A DNA stretch of 7,631 nt from positions 1 through 7,631 of the forward strand of contig LSKJ01000200.1 of assembly GCA_001557035.1 (NCBI GenBank), read 5' to 3'. Source of the stretch: Rhodospirillaceae bacterium CCH5-H10 (GTDB taxonomy: Bacteria; Pseudomonadota; Alphaproteobacteria; Reyranellales; Reyranellaceae). The stretch's first letter is position 1. Each line of letters opens with the position of its first letter. Shown one piece after another: positions 7,208-7,631 of the stretch. Below the pieces are notes generated by a model. That model was not told the DNA's origin, did not search any database, and saw only the letters and a program-made list of their open reading frames with translations. The position numbers and the translations under genes were made by a program.

Positions 7208-7631
7208 GCAGAACCGGCGAGATCGCGGACCTGCTCGGCCAGCGCCAGCGAGGCGGTGAGGCCGGGCGATTCGATGCCGAACAGATTGATGAGGCCGGGC
7301 ACGCCATGGTCGGCAGGCCCTGTGATGGTGAAGTCCTGCGCCGGTGCGCCCTGCGGCACGATCTTGGGACGGATGCCGGCATAGCCCGGCTGCAGCGCGC
7401 CGTCCTTGAGGCCGGGCCAGTACTTGCGCACGGCGGCGTAGAACTTGTCGGCGCGATGCGGGTCGACCGTGTACTCGATGCCGTCGATCCATTCGACGTC
7501 GGGCCCGAACTTCGCCTGCCCGCCCATGTCGACGGTGATGTGCACGCCCAGCCCGCCCGGCACGGGGACCGGGTAGATGAGGCGGGAGAAGGGGGAGCGA
7601 CCGGTCAAGGTGAAATAGTTTCCTTTGGCGT
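7204..7631 (-). CDS. FAD-dependent oxidoreductase, L-2-hydroxyglutarate-oxidase-like, C-terminal part (5' end outside window)
   Basis: The frame is open to the right edge, leaving 141 C-terminal residues. The TTG at 7608 is only an internal Leu codon, since AKGNYFT precedes it in frame. Motifs: KGNYF then LIYPVP (18-22) and [12 protein letters not shown] (26-37), GPDVEW (42-47), IRPKI (86-90), and the FAD-closing segment [19 protein letters not shown] (116-134). This is the C-terminal half of DAO-fold flavoproteins of the L2HGDH/LhgO type, which oxidise 2-hydroxy acids and pass electrons to quinone or oxygen. The N-terminal Rossmann GxGxxG lies outside the window. It is the first visible gene of the minus-strand cluster, and its TGA overlaps the esterase ATG. 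Subfamily is likely; the exact hydroxy or amino acid is open. Confidence 0.88.

Noticed and set aside
7208..7492. N-terminal extension of the esterase to the ATG at 7492
   Set aside because: The extra 95 residues are Arg/His-rich, lie out of frame over the FAD oxidoreductase, and would bury the lipoprotein signal peptide.

Overview
The window is GC-rich and densely coding, with nine protein genes, two of them cut by the window edges. No RNA gene, mobile element, CRISPR array or large repeat is visible. Gene content (stand-alone crotonase, LivM-type permease, OFA/MCT-like MFS carrier, PA1024-like flavoprotein, L-2-hydroxyglutarate-oxidase-like flavoenzyme) and codon use suggest an environmental, metabolically versatile alphaproteobacterium, perhaps Rhodospirillales or Hyphomicrobiales. 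That placement is an impression from protein style, not a phylogeny.

Layout, left to right. (1) Positions 1-653 (+): 3' part of an enoyl-CoA hydratase/isomerase-family gene. It converges, with 6 bp between stops, on (2) 660-1598 (-), a LivM-like ABC permease with no other ABC subunit beside it. (3) A 43-bp divergent gap leads to 1642-2391 (+), a two-module VOC/glyoxalase-like protein. Its 3' end overlaps by 40 bp the 3' end of (4) 2352-3587 (-), an MFS transporter. (5) The MFS start overlaps (ATGA) the stop of a MarR-type repressor, 3584-4039 (-). (6) A short AT-rich divergent region, 4040-4095, holds a perfect 11-bp inverted repeat with a 5-bp spacer, very probably the MarR operator. (7) Reading right from it are an alpha/beta hydrolase (4096-4893) and a four-helix membrane protein of unknown function (4899-5294). 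(8) These converge, 6 bp between stops, on 5301-6275 (-), an FMN protein usually labelled nitronate monooxygenase but closely resembling the PA1024 type of NADH:quinone reductase. (9) Upstream of it on the same strand are a predicted lipoprotein esterase (6377-7207) and, overlapping it by ATGA, the C-terminal part of an FAD-dependent oxidoreductase (7204-7631).

The clearest functional unit is the MarR-centred locus. One operator lies between marR-MFS on the left and hydrolase-membrane protein on the right, so one ligand-responsive repressor could control transport and hydrolysis of the same compound. The right-hand (-) cluster pairs an FAD oxidoreductase with a lipoprotein esterase by translational coupling. 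The flavoprotein follows after a 101-bp gap and may be separately transcribed.

Nothing here amounts to a clearly new defence or mobile system. The most useful leads are the operator and its divergent module, the probable misnaming of the 'nitronate monooxygenase', the orphan LivM, the crotonase lacking both hydratase glutamates, and the uncharacterised membrane protein.
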